Source: an uncultured Draconibacterium sp. (GTDB taxonomy: Bacteria; Bacteroidota; Bacteroidia; Bacteroidales; Prolixibacteraceae). From it: a DNA stretch of 64,000 nucleotides. Below are positions 35,439-44,000 of this stretch, piece by piece (position 1 is the stretch's first letter; each line of letters starts with the position of its first letter). The notes below the pieces were generated by a model that saw only the letters and a program-made list of their open reading frames with translations, had not been told where the DNA came from and ran no database searches. The stretch lies in NCBI GenBank assembly GCA_947492175.1, contig CANLMQ010000003.1, positions 62,001 through 126,000 on the forward strand, read 5' to 3'. Position numbers and translations under genes: made by a program.

Positions 35439-35669
35439 CATAACAATTCGATAGTGCTGAAGTATTATTCCATGTTGCTGAAGGGTAATTCTATAGGTCA
35501 GAGAGATAATTCTCTTGTGCTGAAAGATAATTCCTTTTGGAATAATAGATATTCTCTATGGAATTGGTATTGTTCTCTTGTGAATATCTATGATTCGATG
35601 GTGCAGAAGGATAATTCTATATGTCAGAAGAGGTATTCCAAAAGGCAGAACAATAATTCCGGGGATGGT
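35439..35669 (+). repeat. Array 2: 11 degenerate 21-bp tandem repeats
   Basis: Eleven units of 21 bp in perfect register, consensus near AAGATAATTCTATNNGNCAG, the most constant part being the TC of a TTC triplet. Read from GTG at 35454 this gives heptads such as LKDNSFW, QRDNSLV and QKDNSIC, the same x-x-D-N-S register as array 1. In all units the fifth codon is serine, with its third base C, T or G. The frame ends at a TAA after Q-N-N-N-S-G-D-G. There is no ribosome site or classical start, so either a small repeat protein or a non-coding array. A strong terminator follows 10 bases after. Confidence 0.9.
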
Positions 35670-35678
35670 TAACAGGAT

Positions 35679-35717
35679 AAAAAAAGTCCGCTTCGAAAAG
35701 AAAGCGGACTTTTTTAA
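35679..35717. terminator. Bidirectional terminator
   Basis: AAAAAAAGTCCGCTT pairs with AAAGCGGACTTTTTT around a short loop: about 14 pairs with A and T runs on both sides. It can stop transcripts coming from the repeat array and from the 118-residue gene on the minus strand, whose stop codon adjoins it. Confidence 0.92.
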
Positions 35718-35718
35718 T

Positions 35719-36075
35719 TTAGTCTTGTTCCGGTCCGGGTTTCGCTTTTGCTTTCCCTGTTTTCCGTAATTTTTTAATTTCCAGCACCAGGTTGTGGTTT
35801 TTTCCCAGTAAGCCGGAAATCAAGTCAACGGTTGCCGAGCCATCGGTATATGCTATATCCAGAGTGTTGTTTGCCACTATGGTAGCATCTTTGGCGGCAG
35901 CCATTGCTTCAGACTGGCGGCCTTCTGCATCGTCGGCAGCCCCTAATTCTTCTTTTAGCAACGTAATTTTTGTTGCCGGGTCAAAGCCCTTGTCGTTAAG
36001 TAACTGTGCATTCTGTTCCATAATTACAATTAGTTGCGAAACAAAATCACGTTTTTTACTTTCATTTAAACTCAT
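35719..36075 (-). CDS. Hypothetical small helical protein
   Basis: I do not recognise a named family. The 118-residue product has no signal peptide and is predicted helical throughout: an N-terminal amphipathic helix (K-R-D-F-V-S-Q-L-I-V-I-M-E-Q-N), a second one (T-K-I-T-L-L-K-E-E-L-G-A-A), then an alanine-rich helix and a basic Pro/Lys tail (K-A-K-A-K-P-G-P-E). The middle segment D-A-E-G-R-Q-S-E-A-M-A-A-A-K looks coiled-coil-like. Good codon structure, its own terminator and an elaborate 5' leader support a real gene. It might bind nucleic acid or another protein through the basic tail (speculation). Confidence 0.75.
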   Translation of the reverse strand: MSLNESKKRDFVSQLIVIMEQNAQLLNDKGFDPATKITLLKEELGAADDAEGRQSEAMAAAKDATIVANNTLDIAYTDGSATVDLISGLLGKNHNLVLEIKKLRKTGKAKAKPGPEQD

Positions 36076-36092
36076 AACTTTGAGAATTAATG

Positions 36093-36203
36093 ATTAAAGT
36101 ATACTTTAATTATTGTTGGGCCGCCCGAAGTTTGTCAGGCCGAGGGCGGCCTCTTTATCGCCGGCATTAGAAAAACCGGTGTACATACCACCCCGGTGGC
36201 ATG
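36093..36203 (-). promoter_or_regulatory. Structured leader of the 118-residue gene
   Basis: On the minus strand, before the start codon, lie a hairpin CATGCCACC/GGTGGTATG (plus positions 36184-36203), a perfect GC-rich stem GGCCGCCC/GGGCGGCC (36119-36151), and an 18-bp perfect palindrome ATTAAAGTATACTTTAAT (36093-36110) ending 17 bases from the ATG. Such a series suggests a cis-acting RNA or an operator plus attenuator. In the remaining part of the gap (36204-36421) I see only AT-rich sequence leading to the next gene. Confidence 0.5.
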
Positions 36204-36421
36204 TGAACATAGAGAGTTAAAAAAAAGAAACGATAAACGAGTTTGTAAACGGGTTTAATCGTGATATGGTTTTTAACTGGTATACAAATTATGAAAAATA
36301 TTTTTGGGAGAAAACCTGTTTTGCAGCATCCCGGCTTTTATTATCAAGTAAATAATGGGGCTTAGAAACGCAGAATTATCGTTATTTTAGCTTCTATGAA
36401 TAATATAAAACCACATAAACC

Positions 36422-37351
36422 ATGAAACGTAGAAATTTTATAAAAAGCACAGCAGCAAGTGGAATGGCGTTAACAGGCTTAACCAGTGTGTTAAATGCCA
36501 GTGCTTCTGAATCGAAAACTTCGAATTCAGCTAAATTTAAATTAAAATATGCACCAAGTCTGGGAACATTTCGCGAACATGCCGGCAACGATCCAATCGA
36601 CAACATAAAATTTATGGCAGATCAAGGCTTTCGCGCAATGTTTGATAATGGTTTAATGAATAAACCTCCGGAGTTGCAGGAAAAAATCGCCAACGAACTG
36701 GCACGCCAGGGAATGGATTTAGGACCTTTTGTTTTGTATGCCGATTTTAAAACCAAATCGTTTGTTACACAAAAGCCGGAAATTAAGGAAATGTTGAAAG
36801 AGACTATGCAAAAGGGGCTGGAAGTACAAAAAAGAACCGGAGTAAAAACAGCCTTGATTGTTCCAGGACATTTTGATGAAGGGCTTGAATATGCATATCA
36901 AATGGCAAATATTATTGACAATTTACGTTTGTGCTGCGATGTTGTTGGCCCCTCGGGACTAGAGTTGGTAATGGAGCCTCTTAATGCCTGGACAAATCAT
37001 CCGGGGCTTATACTTACTAAAATGCCCGAAGCGTATATGTTATGTGTAGCGGTAAATCACCCCAGCTGTAAAATTGTAAACGATATGTATCATCAGCAAA
37101 TTACCGAAGGAAACATTATTCCCAATATTGATAAATGCTGGGATTACATAGGGGCTTTCCATATTGGCGATAATCCGGGAAGAAAAGAACCTACAACGGG
37201 TGAAATTAATTATTTGAACATTTTTAAACATATTTACGACAAAGGATACGATGGTGTATTGTGTGCAGAGCACGGAAAAAGTAAACCCGGGAAAGAAGGT
37301 GAACTGGCGTTGATTGAAGCTTACCGAAAAGTTGATGCCTTTGAAATATAA
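36422..37351 (+). CDS. Hydroxypyruvate isomerase-like TIM barrel protein
   Basis: A xylose-isomerase-like TIM barrel (AP endonuclease 2 fold) with a Tat-like leader M-K-R-R-N-F-I-K-S-T-A-A-S-G, so exported. Metal and substrate motifs follow the hydroxypyruvate isomerase (Hyi) pattern: L-V-M-E-P-L-N, V-N-D-M-Y-H-Q-Q-I-T-E-G-N, H-I-G-D-N-P-G-R-K-E-P-T-T-G-E-I-N-Y, and L-C-A-E-H-G near the end. Exported members of this group in Bacteroidota act in sugar metabolism but are rarely characterised, so the true substrate may be another keto-sugar. It is monocistronic with a strong terminator just after it. Confidence 0.87.
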   Translation: MKRRNFIKSTAASGMALTGLTSVLNASASESKTSNSAKFKLKYAPSLGTFREHAGNDPIDNIKFMADQGFRAMFDNGLMNKPPELQEKIANELARQGMDLGPFVLYADFKTKSFVTQKPEIKEMLKETMQKGLEVQKRTGVKTALIVPGHFDEGLEYAYQMANIIDNLRLCCDVVGPSGLELVMEPLNAWTNHPGLILTKMPEAYMLCVAVNHPSCKIVNDMYHQQITEGNIIPNIDKCWDYIGAFHIGDNPGRKEPTTGEINYLNIFKHIYDKGYDGVLCAEHGKSKPGKEGELALIEAYRKVDAFEI

Positions 37352-37373
37352 AATTTCACTTCATATAAAAACT

Positions 37374-37399
37374 AAAAGGTGGCCAACTGGCCACCTTTT
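37374..37399 (+). terminator. Terminator of the TIM barrel gene
   Basis: A 12-pair stem (AAAAGGTGGCCA with TGGCCACCTTTT) with a two- or three-base loop begins 22 bases after the stop. Confidence 0.85.
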
Positions 37400-37490
37400 G
37401 CATTTAGATCATCTTATAGGAGGAGGGTTGGTAATTTTATGCCAGAAAAAACTGAACATAAGAATTACCAAGTTTCTTTTTTACAGATGC

Positions 37491-37612
37491 AATTAATCGT
37501 AAGATTTTATTTCGCCGATAAATGTCGATAATTATGGTAAATCGATACAATCAAATCGTAAAAGGATGTCTCAAATTGTAAAAAAGCAAGCAATAATCAT
37601 AAAAAATCGTAA
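37491..37612 (+). promoter_or_regulatory. Direct repeats before the AraC regulator
   Basis: Four copies of A-T-[CT]-G-T-A-A occur on the same strand, at 37496, 37555, 37575 and 37606. The middle two are within a longer repeat, TCAAATCGTAAAA and TCAAATTGTAAAA, exactly 20 bp apart; the third and fourth are 31 bp apart. Spacing of two and three helical turns places them on one face of the DNA, as expected for AraC-type dimer sites, and suggests autoregulation by the gene that follows. Confidence 0.55.
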
Positions 37613-37642
37613 TTTCGCAATCCGCCAACAATATTTATTGTT

Positions 37643-38803
37643 ATGGTTAAAGCGATCTCTTTACTTACACCAATTTATGTTACTATTTTTTGGAGCTTCG
37701 TATTTTTTATCCCAAAAAGAGAACATAGCAAACCTCGGTTATTACTTGGGGGGTTTATGGTATTAGGTTTGTTGTTGTATGGTACACATGCCATTTATTT
37801 TAGTAAGTTATACGCTGTTTATTCCTATTTCGAAAGTGTTTACATTCTTACCGGTTTGTCAATTTATCCTATTTATTATATATACATTTTATTGCGAGCA
37901 GGCCATAATGCAGGAATTAAAACACATTACAAACACTTTCTTCCGGCTATTGTGTTAGCTGTGTTATCGCTTTTCTCTACTTTCTTACTGCCTCCTGAAC
38001 AACGGGTTTCTTATGTTCGCGATATTTTAATTAATAAAAATTTAGGTAGTATTCTTTCTGCATCCACGGTAGGACTTAAAGCGTTAATCTTTTTCACTTC
38101 TCGGTTTATATTTCTTATGCAGGTAATTTTTTATGCAATAAAAGGCATTTCTGTGGTTGCTCAGCATACTAAAAAAGTACATAATTACTATTCAAACGTT
38201 GAAGGCAAAACATTAAACCGGATTAGAGATATTAACGTAGTTATTTTATTTGTTTCCGTATCCAGTATAATTTTTACTTTCATTGGCCGAAGCTATTTTA
38301 GTCAGAATGAAGTTTTTCTGGTTATACCTTCGCTAATTTTTAGTGCTGTACTTTTTATTATTGGTTTTAACGGAAACCAAGAAGTTGTATTATCGGAGCA
38401 CATAACAGCCGACGAAAATCTGGACGCAATATTTGAAGAAATAGAATCTGAAAATGGGATTAATCTTAAAAGCCAGTTGATCCAACTCTTCGAGGAAGAT
38501 AAAATATACAAGTATCCTAATTTGCGGATTACAACTGTTTCCGAAAAACTGGAGACAAACCGAACCTATATTTCAAAACTGATAAATGATGAATTTGGAA
38601 TGAACTTCAATGAATTTGTAAATCAGTACCGAATTATTGATGCCAAATACATGCTTTCTTCAGAGCTCCTAAACATATACACGCTGGAGCACATTGCCGA
38701 AAAATCGGGATTTGGCTCGGTAGCTTCTTTCTCAAGAGTTTTTAAAGAGATTGAAGGAGTTACTCCGGGAAAGTTTCGTACCCAAAACAGAACAGCAAAT
38801 TAA
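37643..38803 (+). CDS. Membrane-embedded AraC-family regulator
   Basis: A 386-residue regulator with an integral-membrane N-terminal half (about six or seven hydrophobic helices up to residue 240) and a C-terminal AraC/XylS helix-turn-helix pair (about 280-382; T-V-S-E-K-L-E-T-N-R-T-Y-I-S-K-L-I-N and I-A-E-K-S-G-F-G-S-V-A-S-F-S-R-V-F-K). This architecture is frequent in Bacteroidota and lets the protein sense something in or across the membrane. A longer frame starting upstream (37566) is out of phase, and this start follows the direct repeats well. Target genes are unknown; the nearest sugar genes are candidates. Confidence 0.92.
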   Translation: MVKAISLLTPIYVTIFWSFVFFIPKREHSKPRLLLGGFMVLGLLLYGTHAIYFSKLYAVYSYFESVYILTGLSIYPIYYIYILLRAGHNAGIKTHYKHFLPAIVLAVLSLFSTFLLPPEQRVSYVRDILINKNLGSILSASTVGLKALIFFTSRFIFLMQVIFYAIKGISVVAQHTKKVHNYYSNVEGKTLNRIRDINVVILFVSVSSIIFTFIGRSYFSQNEVFLVIPSLIFSAVLFIIGFNGNQEVVLSEHITADENLDAIFEEIESENGINLKSQLIQLFEEDKIYKYPNLRITTVSEKLETNRTYISKLINDEFGMNFNEFVNQYRIIDAKYMLSSELLNIYTLEHIAEKSGFGSVASFSRVFKEIEGVTPGKFRTQNRTAN

Positions 38804-38853
38804 TCTTTTTGAAATTCGGGATTGAACGTACACTTTTATAGAAAATCAACCTC

Positions 38854-38896
38854 TTTGTGACCTTTTTGTGATACTTAAGTGTTACTGTTGTTGTAA
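38854..38896 (+). promoter_or_regulatory. Response-regulator-type direct repeat plus dyad
   Basis: TTTGTGA occurs at 38854-38860 and again at 38865-38871, an 11-bp period like PhoB/OmpR-family boxes. A GTTAC-N6-GTAAC dyad (38881-38896) follows. Both lie within 60 bp of the response regulator start codon, so autoregulation is likely (inference). Confidence 0.5.
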
Positions 38897-38913
38897 CAAA
38901 TAAGTAAGTATCA

Positions 38914-39615
38914 ATGGAAAAGGTTTTGTTAATCGAAGACGACCCTCACATTGGGGAATTGGTGAGTATTCATTTAAAAGATCTTAATTGCGAGGTTGAA
39001 ATATCGACTGATGGCAGGGAAGGATACGAAAAAGCCAGTAGCGGTGCGTATAGTCTGATTATTTTGGATATTATGCTTCCGGGGATGGATGGGTTGGAAG
39101 TATGCCGTTTGTTGCGTGCCGACAAGGTAAATACCCATATTTTAATGCTTACTGCTAAATCGGAAGAGATTGATAAAGTTCTTGGTCTTGAGACCGGTGC
39201 TGATGATTACCTTACAAAACCGTTTAGTATAAGAGAGTTTATTGCGAGGGTAAAGGCCATTCTTCGTAGGCTTCGTAACCTCAGTGGCGACACAGAACAA
39301 ACCCGGAACGAAAATCTTATTGTTGAAAACCTTGCAATTGATTTGGTAAAAAGAAAAGTACTTCTGAATAACAATAAACTGGATTTAACTCCCAAAGAGT
39401 TTGATTTACTGGTTCTTTTGGCGCAAAAACCCGGGCGGGTGTACAGCCGGAATGATTTACTCTCGAAAGTTTGGGGCTACAATTTTAACGGATACGAGCA
39501 CACTGTAAATTCTCATATCAACCGTTTGCGATCGAAAATAGAACCCGACATTAATAATCCAAAATACATATTAACCAGTTGGGGAGTGGGATACAAGTTT
39601 AACGATGAACTATAA
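38914..39615 (+). CDS. OmpR/PhoB-family response regulator
   Basis: Two-component response regulator of 233 residues. The receiver domain (1-120) has acidic residues E8-D9-D10, phosphorylation site Asp52 in I-L-D-I-M-L-P-G-M-D-G, and the conserved lysine in L-T-K-P-F. The winged-helix DNA-binding domain (about 135-232) has L-T-P-K-E-F-D-L-L and the C-terminal Y-I-L-T-S-W-G-V-G-Y-K-F. The partner kinase begins three bases after its stop. Regulon unknown; the repeat boxes upstream suggest it controls its own operon. Confidence 0.95.
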   Translation: MEKVLLIEDDPHIGELVSIHLKDLNCEVEISTDGREGYEKASSGAYSLIILDIMLPGMDGLEVCRLLRADKVNTHILMLTAKSEEIDKVLGLETGADDYLTKPFSIREFIARVKAILRRLRNLSGDTEQTRNENLIVENLAIDLVKRKVLLNNNKLDLTPKEFDLLVLLAQKPGRVYSRNDLLSKVWGYNFNGYEHTVNSHINRLRSKIEPDINNPKYILTSWGVGYKFNDEL

Positions 39616-39618
39616 ATT

Positions 39619-41097
39619 ATGACGGCAAAAAATAAAATATTCAATAGCTTATACTGGAAAATCTCAGGTATCTTTCTTGTATTTACAATTACACTTTCGG
39701 TAATTTTTATTCTGATTTCGGTAAAATTTTCGGAAGAATACAACCAGGAAGCGCAACAAAAAATCGACGGAAAAATTGCTGTAGGTGCAATAAAAGAGGT
39801 TTCACCAATATTTATAAACGATGAGGTGAACAAAGAAGCCCTGCACGATTTAATGCACTCGATGATGGTTGCTCATCCTAGTATTGAAGTTTACTTGCTG
39901 GACCCTGAGGGGAAAATTATAACTTTTGTTGTTCCAGGGAAAGATGTAAAAACAAAGGCAGTTGCACTGGAGCCCATAAAACAGTTTTTAAACCGAACTA
40001 ACGACCGGACAGTAAAAGGCGACGACCCAAGAGACCCGGGTGTTCCAAAGATATTTTCGGCAGCTGAAATTATTGAAAACGGAACATTAAAGGGGTATAT
40101 GTACATTATCCTGGCAAGCAGCCAGTACACCTCAACGGTAGCGGCCCTCGAAAACAGTTTTATCCTGAAACTGGGTGTGCGCAGTTTATTAATTGCCGTG
40201 TTGCTGACTTCCATTTTAGGTTTGCTGTCTATTTGGATTATCACGCGAAATTTTAATAAGATTATTTATGCTTTTCGAAGGTTTAAAGACGGTAATCATT
40301 CCGAACGAATTCAGCTAAAAACCGGTGGAGAGCTTGCTAATGTTGCAGAAACGTTTAACAGCATGGCCGAAACCATTGAGCGAAATATTATTCAGTTAAA
40401 GAGTGTGGAAGAATTGCGTAAGGAGTTAATTGCCAATATTTCGCATGATCTTCGAAGTCCCATTGCTTCGATACAGGGTTTTACCGAGACCATTCTGTTA
40501 AAAGAGTCTTCAATTTCGGATGTTGAACGTAAAAAGTACCTTGAAATAATCTTACAAAACTCAGAGAATCTAAGTAAGCTGGTAAACGATTTATTTGAAC
40601 TTTCAAAACTTGAATCGAACCCACAAATGATTAAGCCAGAACCTGTCCAGGTTGCAGAACTGGTGCAGGATGTGGCCGATAAGTTTCAAATTATTGCCAA
40701 AGAGAAAAACATCAGCATTAACACCATTTATTCAAAAAGTTTACCGCTGGTTTATGCCGATATTCAAATGACCGACCGTGTTTTTCAGAATATACTCGAT
40801 AATGCAATTAAGTACTGCAATGCCAACGATGTGGTAACCATTGAACTCGAACTTCAGAAAAAAGCTGTTTTAGTAAAAATAACCGACACCGGAAGGGGAA
40901 TTGCCGAGGATGAACTGCCGTACATTTTTACGCGCTACTACAAAGGAACAAAGACTAAAGGAGCTAACAGCACAGGTTTAGGACTGGCTATTGTAAAGAA
41001 GATTCTCGATTTACACAAATCAACCATTAATGTGTATAGTAAATTAAATCAGGGTACACGCTTTGAATTTAATCTTCCGCTTTATGGAGTAGCCTAA
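39619..41097 (+). CDS. HAMP-domain sensor histidine kinase
   Basis: Membrane kinase of 492 residues. A transmembrane helix is at about 15-35, a periplasmic sensor region spans about 40-185 (a Cache/PAS-like fold is plausible from Y-L-L-D-P-E-G-K-I), and a second helix lies at about 190-210. HAMP follows (about 212-262), then the H-box His276 in N-I-S-H-D-L-R-S-P and the ATPase domain with N-A-I-K-Y, D-T-G-R-G-I and G-L-G-L-A-I. It pairs with the regulator upstream. Its last four bases overlap the end of the oppositely oriented FAD gene, leaving no room for a separate terminator. Confidence 0.95.
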   Translation: MTAKNKIFNSLYWKISGIFLVFTITLSVIFILISVKFSEEYNQEAQQKIDGKIAVGAIKEVSPIFINDEVNKEALHDLMHSMMVAHPSIEVYLLDPEGKIITFVVPGKDVKTKAVALEPIKQFLNRTNDRTVKGDDPRDPGVPKIFSAAEIIENGTLKGYMYIILASSQYTSTVAALENSFILKLGVRSLLIAVLLTSILGLLSIWIITRNFNKIIYAFRRFKDGNHSERIQLKTGGELANVAETFNSMAETIERNIIQLKSVEELRKELIANISHDLRSPIASIQGFTETILLKESSISDVERKKYLEIILQNSENLSKLVNDLFELSKLESNPQMIKPEPVQVAELVQDVADKFQIIAKEKNISINTIYSKSLPLVYADIQMTDRVFQNILDNAIKYCNANDVVTIELELQKKAVLVKITDTGRGIAEDELPYIFTRYYKGTKTKGANSTGLGLAIVKKILDLHKSTINVYSKLNQGTRFEFNLPLYGVA

Positions 41098-44000
41098 AGT
41101 TCTATTTTTTCAAGTCTTTCGTTCGAAAACATTTTTAGTACTCCGTCGGCATGTCTGAAATAATGTCCACGTAAATCTTTCGAATATTCATTCAGAATTT
41201 CGTTTCCAACACCATTCATGTCACCACATCTGTATAAAGCTCTTCCGAGTATTAATTCCCTTAACGAATTGTTTCTGGTAGTTACATCGTTTTTGAATTT
41301 TGGAGCCAGCTTTTTTGCTGTCTGAATGTCGGGCATGGAATGTCCGCGAATGCCTGGCATTTGCAGTAATTTGAAGAGAGGTTCAGCTGCATCCTGATCG
41401 GCAATGGTTTCGAGAGCAATAGCCACAGCGCGGAAATGAGAGAAATGACTATCGGGGATAAGTTTTTCTGCCAACCTGAATATTGCAGGAAGTACTTCTG
41501 TCTTTTTTGTCCGGCCTGCAGCTATTATCAGGCTGTCGAGATAACTGATACTTTTTCCGAATTGCCCCATTCCCCGGAAATTCCAACCTTCATCCCAATC
41601 CTCGTAATCGTCAATTGCTTTAATTAACTCTTTCCAGCCAACCGACACTCCCAACATTCCTAAAATGCGAGCATAAACCAGTTTATGTGCTTCAATCTGA
41701 GAGAAAAGATATTGGTCGGTTAAGGCAGTAATGCCTCTTTCACGATCCCACAGAACCGTTTCTAATCCTTCCATATTGTTTACTACAGTTTTAGCTGCAC
41801 TTTGTATTTTTTTAAACTCCGGCGGATAATTATCGGTATCAGTTAAAACTGATTGAGGCATGCTGCCTATTTTAACCAGTTCTTTTTGAAGTGATTTTAT
41901 ATCTACGTCCCTAATTTTCAGTCCTTTTTTAGCCGCTATTGCTGCAGCCCATCCTACGGCATACCCTTGATTTTGCAGACAGGGTTGCATACGAATTACC
42001 GGCATAGCGTCGCGATGTGCACTAGCACCAAGACCGGTTACAGCAATTCCATCCAATCCTTTAGGAAGTAATGCCCGGAAAGGAACATAAGCAATTACAT
42101 CAACTCCGCTGTGTGCCGGAGGTTTGAGCGAGAAGAACGGATCTTCGGTAAAACCATGTGTATCGAACGAACTTTTGTGTATCGAAATGGTGTCGGGATA
42201 GGTTCGTCCATTGTATACATCAAGTACAGAAACGGTAAAGTCGCCAACCATTCGGCGGCGTTCGCGGGTTTGCGGAATTTTACCAATATCGTATTGTTCT
42301 TCAAATTTGTCTTTTGCAACAACCATAGCCCGCCAAACATCCAGCATGTCAGAATCGTTAATAAAGGTCCAGTCGGTATTGTTATAAAAGTCGTCAGGGT
42401 TTTTAAACGGAAAGCCGGAACCCTGTACAGCTACCGATTTTCCGTCGGTGTACCTGTAAGCTGCTCCTGCTGCAATAGCTGTATCTGCACTCCCGGTTGA
42501 ATCGATGACTGTATTTCCCAATACAATTCCTTTTCCTTCGGGAGTGGCAACCACTACTCCAATTACGCGACCTTTGTCTACTACTGCACCGCATCCAATA
42601 ACGCCAAACCAAATTTCGCCACCTGCATTTTGAATCTCTTTTCTGAAATATTCGGTTTTCCAGTCAAATACCCACCATTCCAGCCTGTCCTTTTTTCGTG
42701 GATTATCAGGCCCCATATTTTTTACTCCCCGGTCAACAATATTTGTGTATCCTTCGCGATAACCATGGTAATATTTCCCAATCATTCCGAGCGTTCCTAT
42801 TCCTCCAAGACCGTGCATGTAATCAATAACAAGTGTTTTTGCTCCATGGCTGGCAGCTCCAACAGCAGCCGGTGCTCCTGCCGTTCCTCCTCCCAAAACA
42901 ACTACATCGTAATTCCCCAAAACCGGAAGAGAAGTTTCTTCGGCCAACACATTTCCCCTGTTTAACGACGGGCGCAATCCATCCAGTAGTTCTTTCACAT
43001 CGCCGGTAACAAGATTTACATCTTTTTTCCCTTTAATTTTTGGAGCTGTTGGAGTTGTCATGGTACTGGCAATAATTGCTGCCCTGGTTCCAATCCGCTC
43101 TCCAATTCGAATCATTTTACCCGGTTGTAAAAGATTTTCTGCGGCTTTTTCGCTGAGATTGGCACTTCCACTTAAAACAAAAAGATTCTCTGTTTTCCGG
43201 GGTTGAAATACTTTTAAATTTATATGGTTCAGGTCTACATCGGCTTTATTCCAGCGTTTTTGTCCTGAAAGTTTATCCGGTGGATTCTGAAACAATAAAT
43301 CAGATGCCTCTACCTGGTCCGCATCCCATGTCATGCCTCGCGCGATCTGTTCAGCATTGGCGAATGATGACCAGCTGCCATCTTTCATATTAATGTTTAA
43401 TGTGTATTCAATAGCCTTGTACTGAATATTTGTTTTTTCGAAAGTTCCGTCGTCCGATTTTCCAGAAGAAGCATAATTAATTTGTACCGGATCATCCAGC
43501 TCTTTTCCGGTTAGGTTTATTCCTGTTTTCAGTTTATTGCCAACTACTGTAAACTTAAATTCCTGTTCTCCTGCAGGATAAGTCCCAAAGTTAGCACCTG
43601 CCATTCGTGCCACCAAACCACGCGGAGTGGCATCGATTATTGTTTTTGCAACAACCGCCTGCCGCCCTGAACGGTTTGCCATAACCACTCCGGCCGGATT
43701 TCCGTTTGTATCGGTTAAAATATCGGTAGCAAAACACGAGTACAAGAAATTGATATTGTGGTTTATCAGTGCATCGTCGAGTGTTTTTTTCACCTTTAGC
43801 TGCGACGGCAAACCTTCTCCCCATATTTTGCTGCCAAGTTCGGTATCCAAAACCGACGAATCGTTTGTCCAGAGCCTGAAGGTTCCCGAAACATCTTCGC
43901 CAAGATAGGGTTCCTGTGCCAGCAAAAATACTTTTGCGCCTGCCCGGGCTGCCTCAACCGCGGCAGCAACTCCTGCTGTTGATCCGCCCACCACTACCAC

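Noticed and set aside
37566..37766. Small plus-strand gene overlapping the AraC start
   Set aside because: It overlaps the first hydrophobic helices of the AraC protein in another frame and covers part of the direct-repeat region; no family features.
42630..42965. Plus-strand frame within the FAD oxidoreductase
   Set aside because: Antisense shadow of the second Rossmann unit; the minus-strand frame is intact throughout.
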